Assembly (NCBI GenBank): GCA_028456385.1
Contig: JALNQF010000076.1
Span: 124,001 to 188,000, forward strand
DNA: 64,000 nt
DNA from: Ophiosphaerella korrae
Lineage: Eukaryota > Ascomycota > Dothideomycetes > Pleosporales > Phaeosphaeriaceae
Direction of reading: 5' to 3'
The position numbers and the translations under genes were made by a program. Below the pieces are notes generated by a model. It saw only the letters and a program-made list of their open reading frames with translations, had not been told where the DNA came from and ran no database searches. Below, piece after piece: positions 42,101 through 56,408 of the stretch. Position 1 is the stretch's first letter; every line of letters starts with the position of its first letter.

Positions 42101-45100
42101 TTCTAAGAATATAAAGATATTATCTAAGTATATAAATATAAATACGTCTAAATATTTTCTTAAGACTATATTAATTCTTTTTAAGAATACTACTAGTACG
42201 TTTATTAGTCTAAATAGTATAACTAAATATTTAAATAGTCTATATTATATTCTAAATATAGTTTTCTATTTATCTCTTTTCTTAATTCTAATCTAGTAGT
42301 AAGTATTTTAGATATCTAGTTTTATAAAGATTTAGGCCTTTTATAGTCTATCTTGTATTTTATTAATATATAGTAAAGAGTATTAGTTTTTATTTATAAT
42401 TACGTTTATTTTTCTAAAATCTATATAAAGTTATTTATTATTTATCTCTTTCTTATCTATAAATATAAGTTTATATACTATTAGGGATTTAGATTCTTAT
42501 ATTTATTTTTTCTTTAGCGCGTTCTAGATAAATACTTATTTAATCTTAGATTCTTCTTCTATTTTTTTATAGACTAGGCTTTATCTTATATTTTTTCTTT
42601 TTTCTATTTTTATTACTAAATCCTATAGTTAGTATTCTAGAAGATAGTTATTAGGTTTAGTAAGTTATTTCTCTTATTTCTTATATTCTTTAAGAAACTA
42701 TCTCTTATATATAGTTATATTAGCTTTTAATATATCTTTCTTAAGATAACTAATCTTTTTTATTCTCTAATTAATCTTTAGGTTAGTTATTTATAACTAT
42801 AGTATACCTAATATTATATCTTATTTATTAGTAATTGTTGTTATATCTATAACTATATTCTTAATTTCTAGTCTTTCTAATTTTAATATTAAAGGCGTTG
42901 TTTTAAACCTAATTAGTTTCTAAAATAGATTCCCTTTAATTATACTTAATTACTTAGGGTACTTCTTTATTATATACTTTATTCTTTAATTTTCTATAAA
43001 CTTCTTTAATATAAAGTTTTTTATAGCTCTACTATTAATTATTAATTATACTTTTTTTCTTTAATATATTCTTTTTTTTATAACGTATAAGCTTAGTATA
43101 CTTTCTAGCTTTTCTTACTTAGGTTTTTCTTTAAATTATCTATTCTTCTAGAGCTATTACTTTGTTTTACGTTTATAATTCTTATACTTTAGATATTTAT
43201 TATATATATACTTATACTATAGCCTTTCTTTAATATATTCTTTTAATAGCTTAGGTCTTAGTCTAATTAATATATATTCTTTATTAGGTATTTTAATTAT
43301 TTCCTAACCTTTAATTTCTTTCTTTAGGATTACTTTTATATAATTATATCCTATTTCTTATTTTAGCTATATATAGTTATATAATTTTAGTTCTCTATAT
43401 AAGTAGTAGTATATATTTAAATATAATACTTATACTATCTTTAAATATACTAGATATCCTAGATCTATTCTTTTATTATCTCTTACCTAGTATTTATTTA
43501 TACTAAGTCTTATAGTTACTAGAATATAGTATACTATTAGTACTTATAGTATATAAGCTTTATTAATCTATTATATTTTCTTTATAAAGTACTACTACTT
43601 TCTTTATATAAGTATTCTTCTTACTATAACTATATATTACTTTAGGATTATATTCTTTTTAGTTTTTATATACTTTCTCTATACTTATAACTAGTAAGTA
43701 TTTTTAAATAAACTTCTATTCTTTATTTTATTCTACTATATCTAATATTATATAGCTATTATAACTATATATATTTAACTAGGTATACTTTATATCTTTT
43801 ATATTAACTTATTTTTTACTTTCTTATAGTTCTTTAGAAGTAGCTATAGTAGTCTCTTTATTTAGTACTAGTTCTTTAGCTTAAATTAATAGTATTTAGA
43901 GCTCTTCTTTTTCTAAATCTTCTATTAGTAAGTCTATTATATAAGCTACTTCTTTTAGCTATACTTTTATTTTTCTTTTTTTTATTACTACTACTTTATA
44001 CTTTTATAAGAACTATCTTACTTTTTATTTACTAAAAAGAGATATATAGTAGTTATCTTTATAATAAAAGGTTTAATAAAGTATTATATACTATAATTCT
44101 TTACTTTTAGCTACTTTCTTTTAAAGTTTAGCTTATACTTTTAGTACTTTTTTTCTATTCTTAGTTATCTTTAACTAGGTTTCTTTATCTTTTTTAAGAT
44201 CTTTACTTCTATAATCTTTTATAAAGTATCTTAGTTTTTTATATTTATAATATACTATATCTTTTTTTTATTTTAATTAGTAGTTCTTTACGTAGTAGCT
44301 ATTCTTACTATAGTTAAAGTATATAAATTCTTTATTTTTATTTTTCTTTCTATCTTTATTAGTATTAAAGATTATAAGGTCTCTTTTATTATAATTCTAG
44401 GTAAGTTCTCTATACTTATTCTTCTTCTATTCTTAAAGATTATTATTAATTTATATTACTTATTACTTTAGAACTTCTAGTATTCTTAGTTTCTCTATAT
44501 AAATTATTTTATATTAGATTTTTAAGTTTAGTCCTTATTTAAATTATAATATTAAAGATACTTTATTCTATTCTATATTTTATAATAGTTATTTAAATTA
44601 TAATATATATTTAGAAATACTCTTATATTATATAAGCCTCTTAAGCTTTTCTTTAGCTTATTAGGTAATATCTATATCTTTAAATACTACTTTTATTTAT
44701 TTAGTAAAGTATTTATAGCTTTTAAAGATAGCTTTAGTTTTATTTTTTTAAATTCTTAGAGAGTATATTATATAGTTTATCTAGTATAATTTAAACTATC
44801 TTATTATATCCTCTTTAAAGTATATTCTAATATATATTACTTTTTTATCTTCTTTTTAAAGTATAGTACTTATATATTAATCTAAAGTTATACTACTACT
44901 ATAAAAGGTTTTAGCTTTTCTCTTATTCTATTAAATTTCTTAAGTATAAGTATCTTAGGTAGTTCCTTTATTATACTTATTTCTAGTCTTTAGGTAATTT
45001 ATTCTATCTAGTTCTATCCTTTAATAATAGCTTTAATCTAAGCTTTATTTTATTTAGTATAGTCTTAGAGTTTCTTATTTTATATCTCTAAGGCGTTAAT

Positions 45101-45294
45101 TACTAGTTTTATATCTTTTTTCTTAGAGATTAAGTTATTTAAGTAGTTTTTAATTACCTTTTATATAGTATTATCTAACTTATAACTACTTAGAAGTACT
45201 TTAACTTCTTTTTTAGTTAAACTTTCTACTATTATATTAGCTTAGACTATACGCTACTTACGCTTTACTTCTTTTAATAACTAAATTAGTAAGG

Positions 45295-45693
45295 TATAAT
45301 AAGTTACTTTATTATTAACTATAAGTAATCCTTTAGAGTATTAGTAGATTAGGAGTTAATAATAAAAGTTTATATAGTAATCTATAATAACTATAAATAT
45401 TAGTTAATTTATATATATAATATTAAGTATTAGTATTCTATAGTTAAAGTATTAAATTACTAATACTATCCTAATAATACGTATATTATTAACTATATAG
45501 TTATACTAATCTATTTATATATAATTATAGATTACTTTTAATCTATTTATACGTAATTATAGATTACTACTACGTATCCTAATTATAGGTAGTTTCTTAA
45601 TTAAAGTTATTACTTTACTTATCTTATACTTTATTAGCTTCTAAGTTAAAACTAATTAGTTTTATCTTAATTTCTCTTATTATACTTATAATA
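45295..45693 (-). repeat. Element A, right (5') LTR, 399 bp
   Basis: Begins TATAATAAGTTAC and ends ACTTATAATA. Near-identical order to 38734-39163 but with two instead of three copies of the 30-bp internal unit, which accounts for the 31-bp length difference. Confidence 0.9.
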
Positions 45694-45698
45694 CTAAG

Positions 45699-45839
45699 CT
45701 TTATAAAGCTATAAAGTTATTATATATTTTATTATAATTAACTTTCTAATTAAGCTTATTATCTTATAAGTTATATATATTATTATTTTCTATTATAGAG
45801 CTAATTAGTTCTATTTAGATTTCTTTTATTACTATAATA
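45699..45839 (-). repeat. Element C LTR, second part
   Basis: Resumes after the CTAAG duplication (CTTTATAAAGCTATAAAG) and ends ACTATAATA, followed by the pyrimidine run that marks the polypurine tract on the minus strand. Confidence 0.72.
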
Positions 45840-46368
45840 ATAATATCTCTTTTTTTAAGTAGGTTTTTATTTCTTTACTTTAGAGCTAGAGTTATAAACT
45901 TATTTTTTTTTATTAATTTTTATACTTTCTTATTTTTAATATAAAAAGCTATTACTTATTAACTATATTACTATAAAAGAGTAATAAGTAAACTTACTAA
46001 TATACTTCTTTAGCTATAAGATTTACTAGCTACTAAGTAGTTACCTTATATATATAGCTTTAATACTTCTCTTTTAGTTAGCTTTTTATTTACTATTTAC
46101 TTTTTTTTAATTTATTAGTTACTATACTTTCTAGAGTTATTTTATATAAAGTTTACTTTATATAATAGTAGATTATAGTAGAATTTACTTTTTTAAACTT
46201 TTTTACTACTTAAGTTTTTACTAGTAGTTTATACTTATATTAAAATATTATTAGATAGCTATATAAAAAGTTAACTCTTAATTAAGTATTAGCTATTAAT
46301 TATAAAAACTAGTTTAGCTAGAAATTAGATTTTACTTCTTATATAATTAGTAGTAAGTAGCTTCTTAG

Positions 46369-46808
46369 TATAATAGGCTACCTATTATTAACTATAGGCA
46401 CCTATATTAGAAGTTAGTAGATTAGGAGTTAATAATAAAAGCTTATATTAGGATCTATAATAACTATAAATAGTAGAAGATATTCTATAACTATCTTGTA
46501 CTAGCGTTCTATAGTTAAAGGATTAAATTACTAATACTATCTTAATAATACGTATTCTACTAACTATATACTTATATTTCTTAGCTAGCTTTATACTTTA
46601 TATTTACTAAGATTATAAATTATAAATCTATTACGTACTTAGCTTTATACTTTATATTTACTAAGATTATAAATTATAAATTTATTACGTGTCCCTATTA
46701 TAGTTAGTCTCCTAATCTAGTTTATTTCCCTAGGAGTTATATATATTATTATTATTTATAGCAAGGCTTATTAGTTTAAATTAGTTCTCTCTTGTTATAG
46801 CTATAATA
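46369..46808 (-). repeat. Element B, left (3') LTR, 440 bp
   Basis: Begins TATAATAGGCTACC and ends AGCTATAATA. Shares AGGAGTTAATAATAAAAGCT with 59984-60423 but not with the LTRs of element E, which pairs it with the outer copy. Confidence 0.9.
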
Positions 46809-49384
46809 CTATTCTCTTCTCTAGATAGGTTCTTATTTCTTTATCCTAAGCCTAAAGTTATTAGTCTAGTTTCTTTATTTATTTCTAGTTCTTTATTATT
46901 CTTTATATCTTTATATTCTAATTACAATAAACTTCTTTTTATTACGCGTATTACTTATAATAAAGTTAAAATATTTCCTTATACTTATTATACTTAATTA
47001 AAACTTACTTATCTTATATCTTTAAAGGATAGTAAATACTATAGCGAGTATATTATAGCTAATATTTAATATAAGTATACTCTATTTAGTATTTCTTTTA
47101 TAGAGTATAAGTACTTAATTTCTATATAGTCTCTTCTTACTAAATTATATAGAGTAAGCTATTAACTAGGCTTAAGAAATACTATTATTATAGCTTATAG
47201 AAGCTAAAGCTAAGTATAAGCTAACTCTTTATAAGCTAGTAGATTTTAATTCTTATATTAAGTGTTTTTATAAGATAAAGGCTTATAATAATACTAAATT
47301 ATCTAAATAGTCTCGTACCTTAGAGGCTAAGATAGACCTTAAGAATATAGTTTAGGCTGCTCTAGCTCCTATTATATTAAGTGTTCTTAACGCCTCTTTA
47401 TTTAGCGCTAGTAGTACTAATTTTTTTAGTTTACTATAAGGCGCTCTAGAGAGTTTTAACTTTAGAACTCTTTTAGTTTCTTAAAGTAATTAAAGTTATC
47501 TTCTAGCTCTTATATTTTCTCTTATAGTTACCCTTTTTTATCTATACCTATCTATTCTACTAAGTAGTAGTTTCTTCTATTATAGAACTAGTACTATAAG
47601 ATTTCTTTAACTTCTTATTTTTTTTATTCTCTATATATATCTACTTTATATACTAGTAGTTTTACTTCTTATAGTACTTATTCTAGTAGAGCTATATAGA
47701 ATATTAGGTATATCTTTATTTTATTTAGTAGTTTTAACTTAAATATAACTAGTATAACTTCTTTCTTAATTTTATATAGTTTTATCTTAACGTAGTCTAA
47801 TTTTAAACTTAGTTATTTACTCTTAATATTTTTCTATACTAACTATACTTTTTCTCTCTTTCTAAATTAAAGTCCTTCTTTATACTTCTTATTATAGTAC
47901 TTTATTATTTAGTTATATAAAAATTCTATATCCTATCTTAGTTAATTATATATATCTTTAAGTCTATTAGTAAAGTTTTCTCCTCTTAAAAACTAAGATA
48001 TCTAATTTCTTAGTATCTAGTATATATTATGTTTAAATCTATAGTTTATAAAGAAGAGTAATATTTTTATTACTATATTCTTTATACTATTAAATACTAA
48101 CTATACTATAGGTAGTAGCTATACCTAATTATTCTAGTTATAGTTAAAGTAGTATCTTAAGTATTACTCTACTATCTAGTTTATTTATTCTAACTATCTA
48201 TCTATTTATAGATAATATACTATAGATATTACGTATTGTATTCCTAATTATACTATTATTGTTCCCTATAGTTTTAATATAAATTGTATATTTTTATCTA
48301 TAATAATCTTATCTAGTAGCTTATATTAACTAATTACTATTCCTAGAACTTAGTATATAGTAACTTCTATTCTACTCTTTTCTTTATATAGTTTAAAGTA
48401 TATATACTTTATAAGTTTATCTACTATTATTATAATTCTATTATACTTAACTCCTAATATTAAGTTCTTAGATTTAAGTAACTTTATAATAAAGTCTATT
48501 ATAATAACTCCTTATAGTTATTTTAGTACTTCTATTAGTTATAGTATTCTATATAGTATATATCTATTATATTTATTCTTTTAGTATTCTATATAGTCTT
48601 ATAGTACTTCTATTACTAATTATCTTGTTTTTAGAATATAGTAGTCTCTTAGTAGTTTATCTAATATCTTTTTAATACCTTAGTAAATATATACTAGTAG
48701 TTTATAGAATTATTATATAAATTCTCTCTAAATTTTCTTTAGAATATATATTCTTCTATAAGCTTGTATAAGTCCTTCTTAGATTTCTAGCTTTTTTATT
48801 TCTTTAGATACTTCTTATATTATTTTCTAAATCTATTTATTTAGCTTACTACTTGTTCTTTTAAGTGTTATAGCTATTTTAAGTATATTTAAGACTAAGT
48901 ATCTTTCTTTATTCTTAACTAGAACTATACTAGTAGTACTTACTTCTTCTTATAAGTCTAGTCTTCTACTAAAGGCGTCTATAAACTAATTATCTTTCTC
49001 TTTTATATATATAATTTCTATATTAAAAGTTAATAGGAATTCCTACTATCTTATATAGTATTATAATAACTCTTTATTTATTATAAATCCTATAAGATTC
49101 TTATAGTTTATATAAACCTTTATCTAATACTTTACTCTTTATAGGTATACACTCTACTATTTAAATACTTTATAAATTACTAGTATCTCTTTATTATAGA
49201 TTAGATAGTTAAGCTCTACTATCTTTATTTTCTTAGAGAAGTATTTAACTAAGTATTCTTTTTTAGTCTTTAGGTCTTCTTATATTAGTACTATTCTATA
49301 GACTAAGTTAGATATATCTATTTTTACTATTACTAGTAGGTCTAGGTTATATATTCTAATAACTAGGTTTTCTATAAACTTCTT

Positions 49385-49824
49385 TATAATAAGCTACCTA
49401 TTATTAACTATAGGTACCTATATTAGGGGTTAGTAGATTATAAAGTAATAGTAAAAGCTTAGAGGTAATCTATAATAACTATAAATAATAGAAGATATTT
49501 TGTAACTATCTTGTATTAGCGTTCTATAGTTAAAGGATTAAATTACTAATACTATTTTAATAATATATATTACTACTAACTATATACTTATACTTTTTAG
49601 CTAGCTTTATACTTTATATTTACTAAGATTATAAATTATAAATTTATTACGTACTTAGATTTATACTTTATATTTACTAAAATTATAAATTGCGAATTTA
49701 TTATATATCCCTATTATAGTTAGCTTCCTAACTAAGTTTATTATCTTATAGGTTATATAAGTTGTTATTATCTATAGTAAAGCTAATTAGCTCTAATTAG
49801 CTTTCTCTTATTATAGCTATAATA
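49385..49824 (-). repeat. Element E, left (3') LTR, 440 bp
   Basis: Begins TATAATAAGCTACC and ends AGCTATAATA. Shares the E-specific AGATTATAAAGTAATAGTAA with the right LTR. Confidence 0.9.
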
Positions 49825-52800
49825 CTATTCTTTCTTCTAGGTAGGTTCTTATTTCTCTACCTTAGGCCTAAAGTTATTAGTTTAGTTTCTTTATTTATTT
49901 CTAGTTCTTTATTATTCTTTATATCTTTACGTTCTAACTATAATAAACTTTTTCTTATTACTCGCGTTACTTATAATAAAGTTAAAATATTTCTTTATAC
50001 CTATTATTCTTAATTAAAGCTTACTTATCTTATATCTTTAAAAGATAGTAAATACTATAGTAAGTATATTCTAGCTAATATTTAATATAAATATACACCT
50101 TTTAGTATTTCTCTTATAGAGTATAAGTGTTTAATTTCTATATAGTCTCCTCCTACTAAGTTATATAAGGTAAGCTATTAACTAGGCTTAAGAAATACTA
50201 TTATTATAGCTTATAGTAGCTAAGGCTAAGTATAAGCTAACTCTTTATAAGCTAGTAGATCTTTATTTACGTATTAAGTGTCTTTATAGGATAAAAGCTT
50301 ATAATAATACTAAATTATCTAAATAGTCTTATACTTTAGAGGCTAAGATAGACCTTAAAGATATAATTTAGGCTACTCTAGCTCTTATTATATTAGGCGT
50401 TCCTAATACCTCTCTATTTAGTACTAGTAATATTAATTTTCTTAGTTTACTATAAAGCGCTCTAGAGGATTTTAACTTTAGAACTCCTCTAGTTTCTTAG
50501 AGTAATTAAGATTATCCTCTAGTTCCTATATTTTCTTTTATAGTTATCCTTTTTTATCTATACCTATCTATTTTACTAGGTAATAATTTCTTCTATTATA
50601 AAACTAGTACTATAAAATTTCTTTAACTTTTTATTTTTTTTATTCTTTATACGTATCTACTTTATATACTAGTAGTTCTATATTTTATAGTACTTATTCT
50701 AGTAAGGCTATATAGAATATTAGGTATATCTTTATCTTATTTAGTAGCTTTAATCTAAACGTAACTAGTATAACTTCTTTCTTAATTTTGTATAGTCTTA
50801 TCTTAACGTAGTCTAATTTTAAACTTAGGCGCTTACTCTTAATATTCTTTTATACTAACTATACTTTTTCTCTCTCTCTAAATTAAAGTCTTTCTTTATA
50901 CTTTTTATTATAGTACTTTACTATACAATTATATAGAAATTCTATATCCTATCTTAGTTAATTATATATATCTTTAAGTCTATTAGTAAAGTTTTCTCTT
51001 CTTAAAAACTAAGATATCTAGGTTTTTAGTATCTAGTATATATTAGGCTTAAATCTATAGTTTATAAAGAAGAGTAATACTTTTATTACTATATTCTTTA
51101 CACTATTATATACTAATTATACTATAGGTAGTAGTTGTACCTAATTATTCTAGTTATAGTTAAGGTAGTATCTTAAATATTATTCTACTATCTAATTTAT
51201 TTATTCTAACTATCTATCTATCTATAGATAATATACTATAGATATTATACACTATATTCCTAATTGCGCTATTATTATTCCCTATAGTTTTAATGTAAAT
51301 TATACGTCTCTATCTATAATAATTTTATCTAGTAGTCTATATTAACTAATTATAGTTCCTAGAACCTAATATATAGTAACCTCTATTCTACTTTTCTCTT
51401 TATATAGTCTAAAGTATAAATACTTTATAAGTTTATCTACTATTATTAGGATTCTATTATACTTAACTCCTAATATTAGGTCCTTAGATTTTAGTAACTT
51501 TGTAATAAAGTCTATTATAATAACTCTCTATAGTTATTCTAGTACTTCTACTAGTTATAATATTCTATATAGTACGTATTTATTATATTTATTCTTCTAG
51601 TATTCTATACAATCTTATAGTACTTCTATTACTAATTATCTTGCTTTTAGAATATAGTAGTCTTATAGTAGTCTATCTAATATTTTTTTAATTCTTTAGT
51701 AACTATATACTAGTAATTTATAGAATTATCGTATAAATTCTCTCTAAATTTTCCTTAGGATATATATTCTTCTATAGGCCTATATAAATCCTTCTTAGAT
51801 TTCTAGTTTTTTTATTTCTTTAAATACTTCTTACGTTTTTTTCTAAATCTATTTATCTAGCTTACTACTCTTTCTCTTAAGTGTTGTAGCTATCTTAGGT
51901 ATATTTAGGACTAAATATCTTTTTTTATTCTTAACTAAAACTATACTAGTAGTATTTACTTCTTCTTATAAGTCTAGTCTTTTACTAAGAGTATCTATAA
52001 ATTAGTTATCTTTCCCTTTTATATATATAATTTCTATATTAAATATTAATAAGAATTCCTACTATCTTATATATTATTATAATAGTTCTTTATTTAGTAT
52101 AAATCTTATAAGATTCCTATAGTCTATATAGACCTTTGTTTAGTATTTTACTCTTTATAGGTATACTCTCTATTATTTAAATACTTTATAGATTACTAGT
52201 ATCTCTTTATTATAGATTAGGTAATTAAGCTCTACTATCTTTATTTTCTTAGAGAAGTATTTAACTAAGTATTCTTTTTTAGTCTCTAGGTCTTCTTATA
52301 TTAGTACTATTCTATAGACTAAATTAGATATATCTATTTTTACTATTACTAGTAGGTCTAGGTTATATATTCTAATAACTAGATTCTCTATAAACTTCTT
52401 CTTAATTCTTCTAAATACCTTATTATATTCTTTAGTCTACTTAAATAGCGTATCTTTTTTTATAAGTTTTATTATTAGTTCTATATTTTTAGAATATCTT
52501 ACTATTAACTTTCTATAAAAGTTAGCTAGCCTATAAAATTATTATACTTCTTTTAGGTTTCTTAGTATTAGCTATTTATTAATTAATTTAATCTTTTCTA
52601 GATTAATACTAATTTTTCCTAGTTTAATAATAAATCTAAGGAAATCTATTTTCTTTATATAGAACTTATATTTTCTTATTTTAAGAAATATTTTAGCTTC
52701 TACTAGCTTTTCTAGTACTTTATATATATATTATATATATTCTTCTTCTATTTCTAAGAATATAAGAATATTATCTAAGTATATAAATATAAATATATCT

Positions 52801-55800
52801 AAGTACTCTCTTAGTACTATATTAATTCTTTCTTAGAATACTACTAGTATATTTATTAAGCTAAATAGTATAACTAAGTATTTATATAGTCTATACTATA
52901 TTCTAAATACTATTTTCTACTTATTACCTTCTTTAATTCTAATCTAATAGTAAGCGTTCTAGATATCTAGTTTTATAAAGATTTTTACTCTTTATAGTCT
53001 ATTTTATATTCTATCTATTTTAGGTAGTAAGTATTAGTTCTTATTTGTAATTGTATTAGTTTTCCTAAAATCTACGTAAAGTCTTTTATTATTTATTCCT
53101 TTTTTATCTATAAATATTAGTCTATATACTACTAAGGATTTAGATTCTTTTATCTATTTTTTCTTTATTATATTTTAGATAAATACTTACTTAATCTTAG
53201 ATTCTTCTTCTGTCTTTTAGTAAACTAGGCTCTATCTTATATTTTTCTCTTCTTCTAGCTCTATTACTAAATCCTATAGTTAATATTCTAGAAAGTAGTC
53301 TTCTAGCTCTATAAGCTATTTTTCCTATTTCTTATATTCTTTAAGAAATTCTCCTTTACAAGTACTTATATTAGCTTTTAGTATATCTTTTTTACTATAA
53401 CTAACTTCTCTAGTTCTTTAGTTAATATATAGGTTAGTTATCTATAACTATAGTATACCTAATATTATATCTTATTTATTATTAATTATTGTTATATCTA
53501 TAACTATATTCTTAATTTCTAGTCTTTCTAATCTTAGTATTAAAGGTACTATCTTAAATCGTATAGGTTTCTAGAATAGTTTTCCTTTAATTATACTTAA
53601 TTATTAAGAGTACTTCTTTATTATATACTTTATTCTTTATATTTCTATAAACTTCTTTAATATAAAGTTCCTTATAGCTCTACTATTAATTATTAGTTAT
53701 ACTTTCTTTTCTTAGTACGTACTTATTTTTATAATATATAGGCCTCTTATACTTTCTAGCTTTTCTTACTTTAGTAACTTAGTAAATTATCTATTCTTCT
53801 AAAGCTATAGGCCTACTTTAAGTTTATATTCTTTATATTTTAGATATTTATTATATATATATTTATACTATAGTCTTCTTTAGACGTATTTCTTAAATAG
53901 TTTTAGGCTAGGTCTTACTACTACGTATCTATCTTCTAAGATTACTTCCTATCCTTAGATATTTTCTATTAGAATTACTGTTATATAATTATAGCCTCTT
54001 CTTCTTATAAGCTATACATTATTATTTACTTTAAAGTTTCTATATATAATATAATTCTTATCTAAGTATAATATCTATAATACTTTAAAGTGTACTAGAT
54101 ATTTTAGATCTATTATCTTATTATCCTCTTCTTAGTACTTATCTTTGCTAGGTATATCTATTATTAGAATATAGTATACTACTAGTATTCTTAGTATATA
54201 AGCTTTATTAATCTATTACGTTTCTTTTATAAAGTATTTTTATTCCTTTAGTATAAGTATTCTTCTTACTATAACTATATATTACTTTATCTATTCTTAA
54301 AATAGTATAAACTTTATTTCTTTAGGATTATATTCTTTCTAGTCTTTGTACGCTTCCTCTATACTTATAACTAGTAAGTATTTCTAAATAAACTTCTATT
54401 CTTTATTTTGTTCCTCTATATCTATAGTTATATAGCTATTATAGCTATATATTATTAGCTAGGTATACTTTATACTTCTTATACTAACTTATCTCTTACT
54501 TTCTTATAGTCTTTTAGAGAAAGCTATATTAGTCTCTTTATTTAGTACTAGTCCTTTAGCCTAGATTAATAGTACTAGGGGCTTTTCTCCTTCTAAATCT
54601 TCTATTAGTAAGTCTATTACTTAGGCTATCTCTTCTAGCTAAGCTTTTATTCTTTCTTTTATTATAGCTACTCTATATCTCTATTTCTATAAGAACTATA
54701 CTACTCTCTATTTACTAAAAAGATATATATAGTAGTTGTTATTATAATAAAAGGTCTAATAGAGTATTATATATTATACTTCTTTACTCCTAGCTACTTT
54801 CTCTTAAAGTTTAGCCTATACTTATAGTACTTCTTTCTTCTTTTTAGTTATCTTTAACTAAGTTTCTTTTTTTAGGTCTTTACTCTTATAGTCTTTTATA
54901 AAGTATCCTAGTTTTCTATATTTATAATATACTATATCCTTTTTCTTTTTTAATTAGTAGTCTTTTACGTAGTAGCCTAGTTTACTATAGTTAAAGTACG
55001 TAAAGTTTTTATTTTTATTTTTTTTCTTATCTTTATTTACGTTAAGGATTATAGGGTCTCCCTTATTATAATTCTAGGTATAACCTCTATATTTATTCTT
55101 CTTCTATTCTTAAAGATTATTATTAATTTATATTACCTATTACTTTAGAGCTTCTAGTATTCTTAGTTTTTCTATATATATTATTTTATATTAGATTTTT
55201 AAGTTTAGTCTTTACTTAAATTATAATATTAAAGCTAACTTATTCTATTCTATATTCTATAATAGTTATTTAAACTATAATATATACTTTAGAATACTCT
55301 AATTTTATATAAGCTTTTCTAGCTACTCTTCTACTTATTAGGTAACATCTATATCTTTAAATACTACTCTTATTTATTTAGTAAAGTACTTATAACTTCT
55401 AAAAATAGCTTTAGTTTTATCTTTCTAAGTTATTAGAGAATTTGTTATATAGTTAGTCTAATAAAGCTTATACTATTTTACTACGTCTTCTTTAAAGTAT
55501 AATCTAATATATATTACTTTCTTTTCTTTTATATTAAAGTGTAGTACTTATATATCTATTTAGAGTTATACTAAAGTAATAAAAAGTCTTAGTTTCTCTT
55601 TTATTCTATTAAACTTCTTAAAGATAAGTATCTTTAGTAGTTTCTTTGTCGCGCTTATTACTAAGCGTTATATAATTAGTTCTATCTAATTCTATCTTTT
55701 AATAATAGCCTTAATCTATACTTTATTCTACTTTACGTAATCTTAAAGCTCTTTATTCTATATTTTTAAGGTATTAATTACTATCTTTATATCTTCTTTG

Positions 55801-55968
55801 TCTAAAATTAAGTTATTAATTTAGTCCTTAATTATTTTCTATATAGTACTATTAGACTTATAGCTACTCTTAGGAGCTTTACTTATTTTAGTTAAACTTT
55901 CTACTATTGTATTAGCTAGACTATACGCTACTTACGCTTTACTTCTTATAATAACTAAATTAGTAAGG

Positions 55969-56408
55969 TATAATAGGCTACCTATTATTAACTATAAGTA
56001 CTTATATTAGAGGTTAGTAGATTATAAAGTAATAGTAAAAGCTTAAGAGTAATCTATAATAACTATAAATAATAGAAGATATTTTATAACTATCTTGTAT
56101 TAGCGTTCTATAGTTAAAAGATTAAATTACTAATACTATCCTAATAATATATATTACTACTAACTATATACTTATACTTCTTAGCTAGCTTTATACTTTG
56201 TATTTACTAAGATTATAAATTATAAATTTGTTACGTACTTAGATTTATACTTTATATTTACTAAGATTGCGAATTATAAATTTATTACGTGTCCCTATTA
56301 TAGTTAGCTTCCTAACTAAGTCTATTATCCTATAGGTTATATAAGTTGTCGTTATCTATAGTAAGGCTAATTAGCTCTAATTAGCTTTCTCTTGTTATAG
56401 CTATAATA
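55969..56408 (-). repeat. Element E, right (5') LTR, 440 bp
   Basis: Begins TATAATAGGCTACC and ends AGCTATAATA. Same length and specific blocks as 49385-49824. Confidence 0.9.

Larger units (their letters stand above)
38734..45693 (-). mobile_element. Element A: Gypsy-like LTR retrotransposon, RIP-inactivated
   Basis: A 6,960-bp element flanked by CTAAG on both sides (38729-38733 and 45694-45698). The LTRs are 38734-39163 and 45295-45693. The coding direction is minus. The zinc-knuckle remnant of gag lies near 44211-44262 and reads YYKYKKLRYFIKDYR where Cys and Gly have become Tyr and Lys. The reverse-transcriptase block lies near 42100-42150, IYLDNIFIF in place of YLDDILIF. A polypurine tract (minus AAAAGAGAGAATAG) abuts the left LTR, so the order gag, RT, 3' LTR is consistent. 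I cannot separate protease, RNase H or integrase with confidence. All frames are full of TAG/TAA, and CpA/TpG is nearly absent. It sits inside the LTR of element C and is therefore younger than C. Confidence 0.9.
38392..46368 (-). mobile_element. Element C: oldest LTR retrotransposon, split by element A and cut by element B
   Basis: Its left (3') LTR is 38392-38733 plus 45699-45839, 483 bp once element A is removed. The LTR begins TATAATAGG and ends CTATAATA like the other LTRs here, and shares blocks such as AGTTTATATAGTAAT and AATTACTAATA with them. A pyrimidine run follows at about 45845-45853 (CTCTTTTTTT). Read on the minus strand this is a polypurine tract next to a 3' LTR, so the element points left and its body lies to the right. 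Body sequence continues to 46368, where element B begins. The 125 bp after B (60429-60553) may be its continuation. No domain is recognisable in the short remaining body. Confidence 0.65.
49385..56408 (-). mobile_element. Element E: Gypsy-like LTR retrotransposon nested inside element B
   Basis: 7,024 bp with TTCTT on both sides (49380-49384 and 56409-56413). LTRs are 49385-49824 and 55969-56408, both 440 bp. The host sequence reads continuously across the insertion once E and one TTCTT are removed, and the rejoined text matches E's own sequence near 52390-52410. Coding direction is minus. The zinc-knuckle remnant lies near 54886-54938, the reverse-transcriptase remnant near 52752-52800, and a polypurine tract (minus AGAAGAAAGAATAG) abuts the left LTR. 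E and B belong to one family. E is fully RIP-mutated like its host, so RIP acted after, or again after, the nesting event. Confidence 0.92.
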
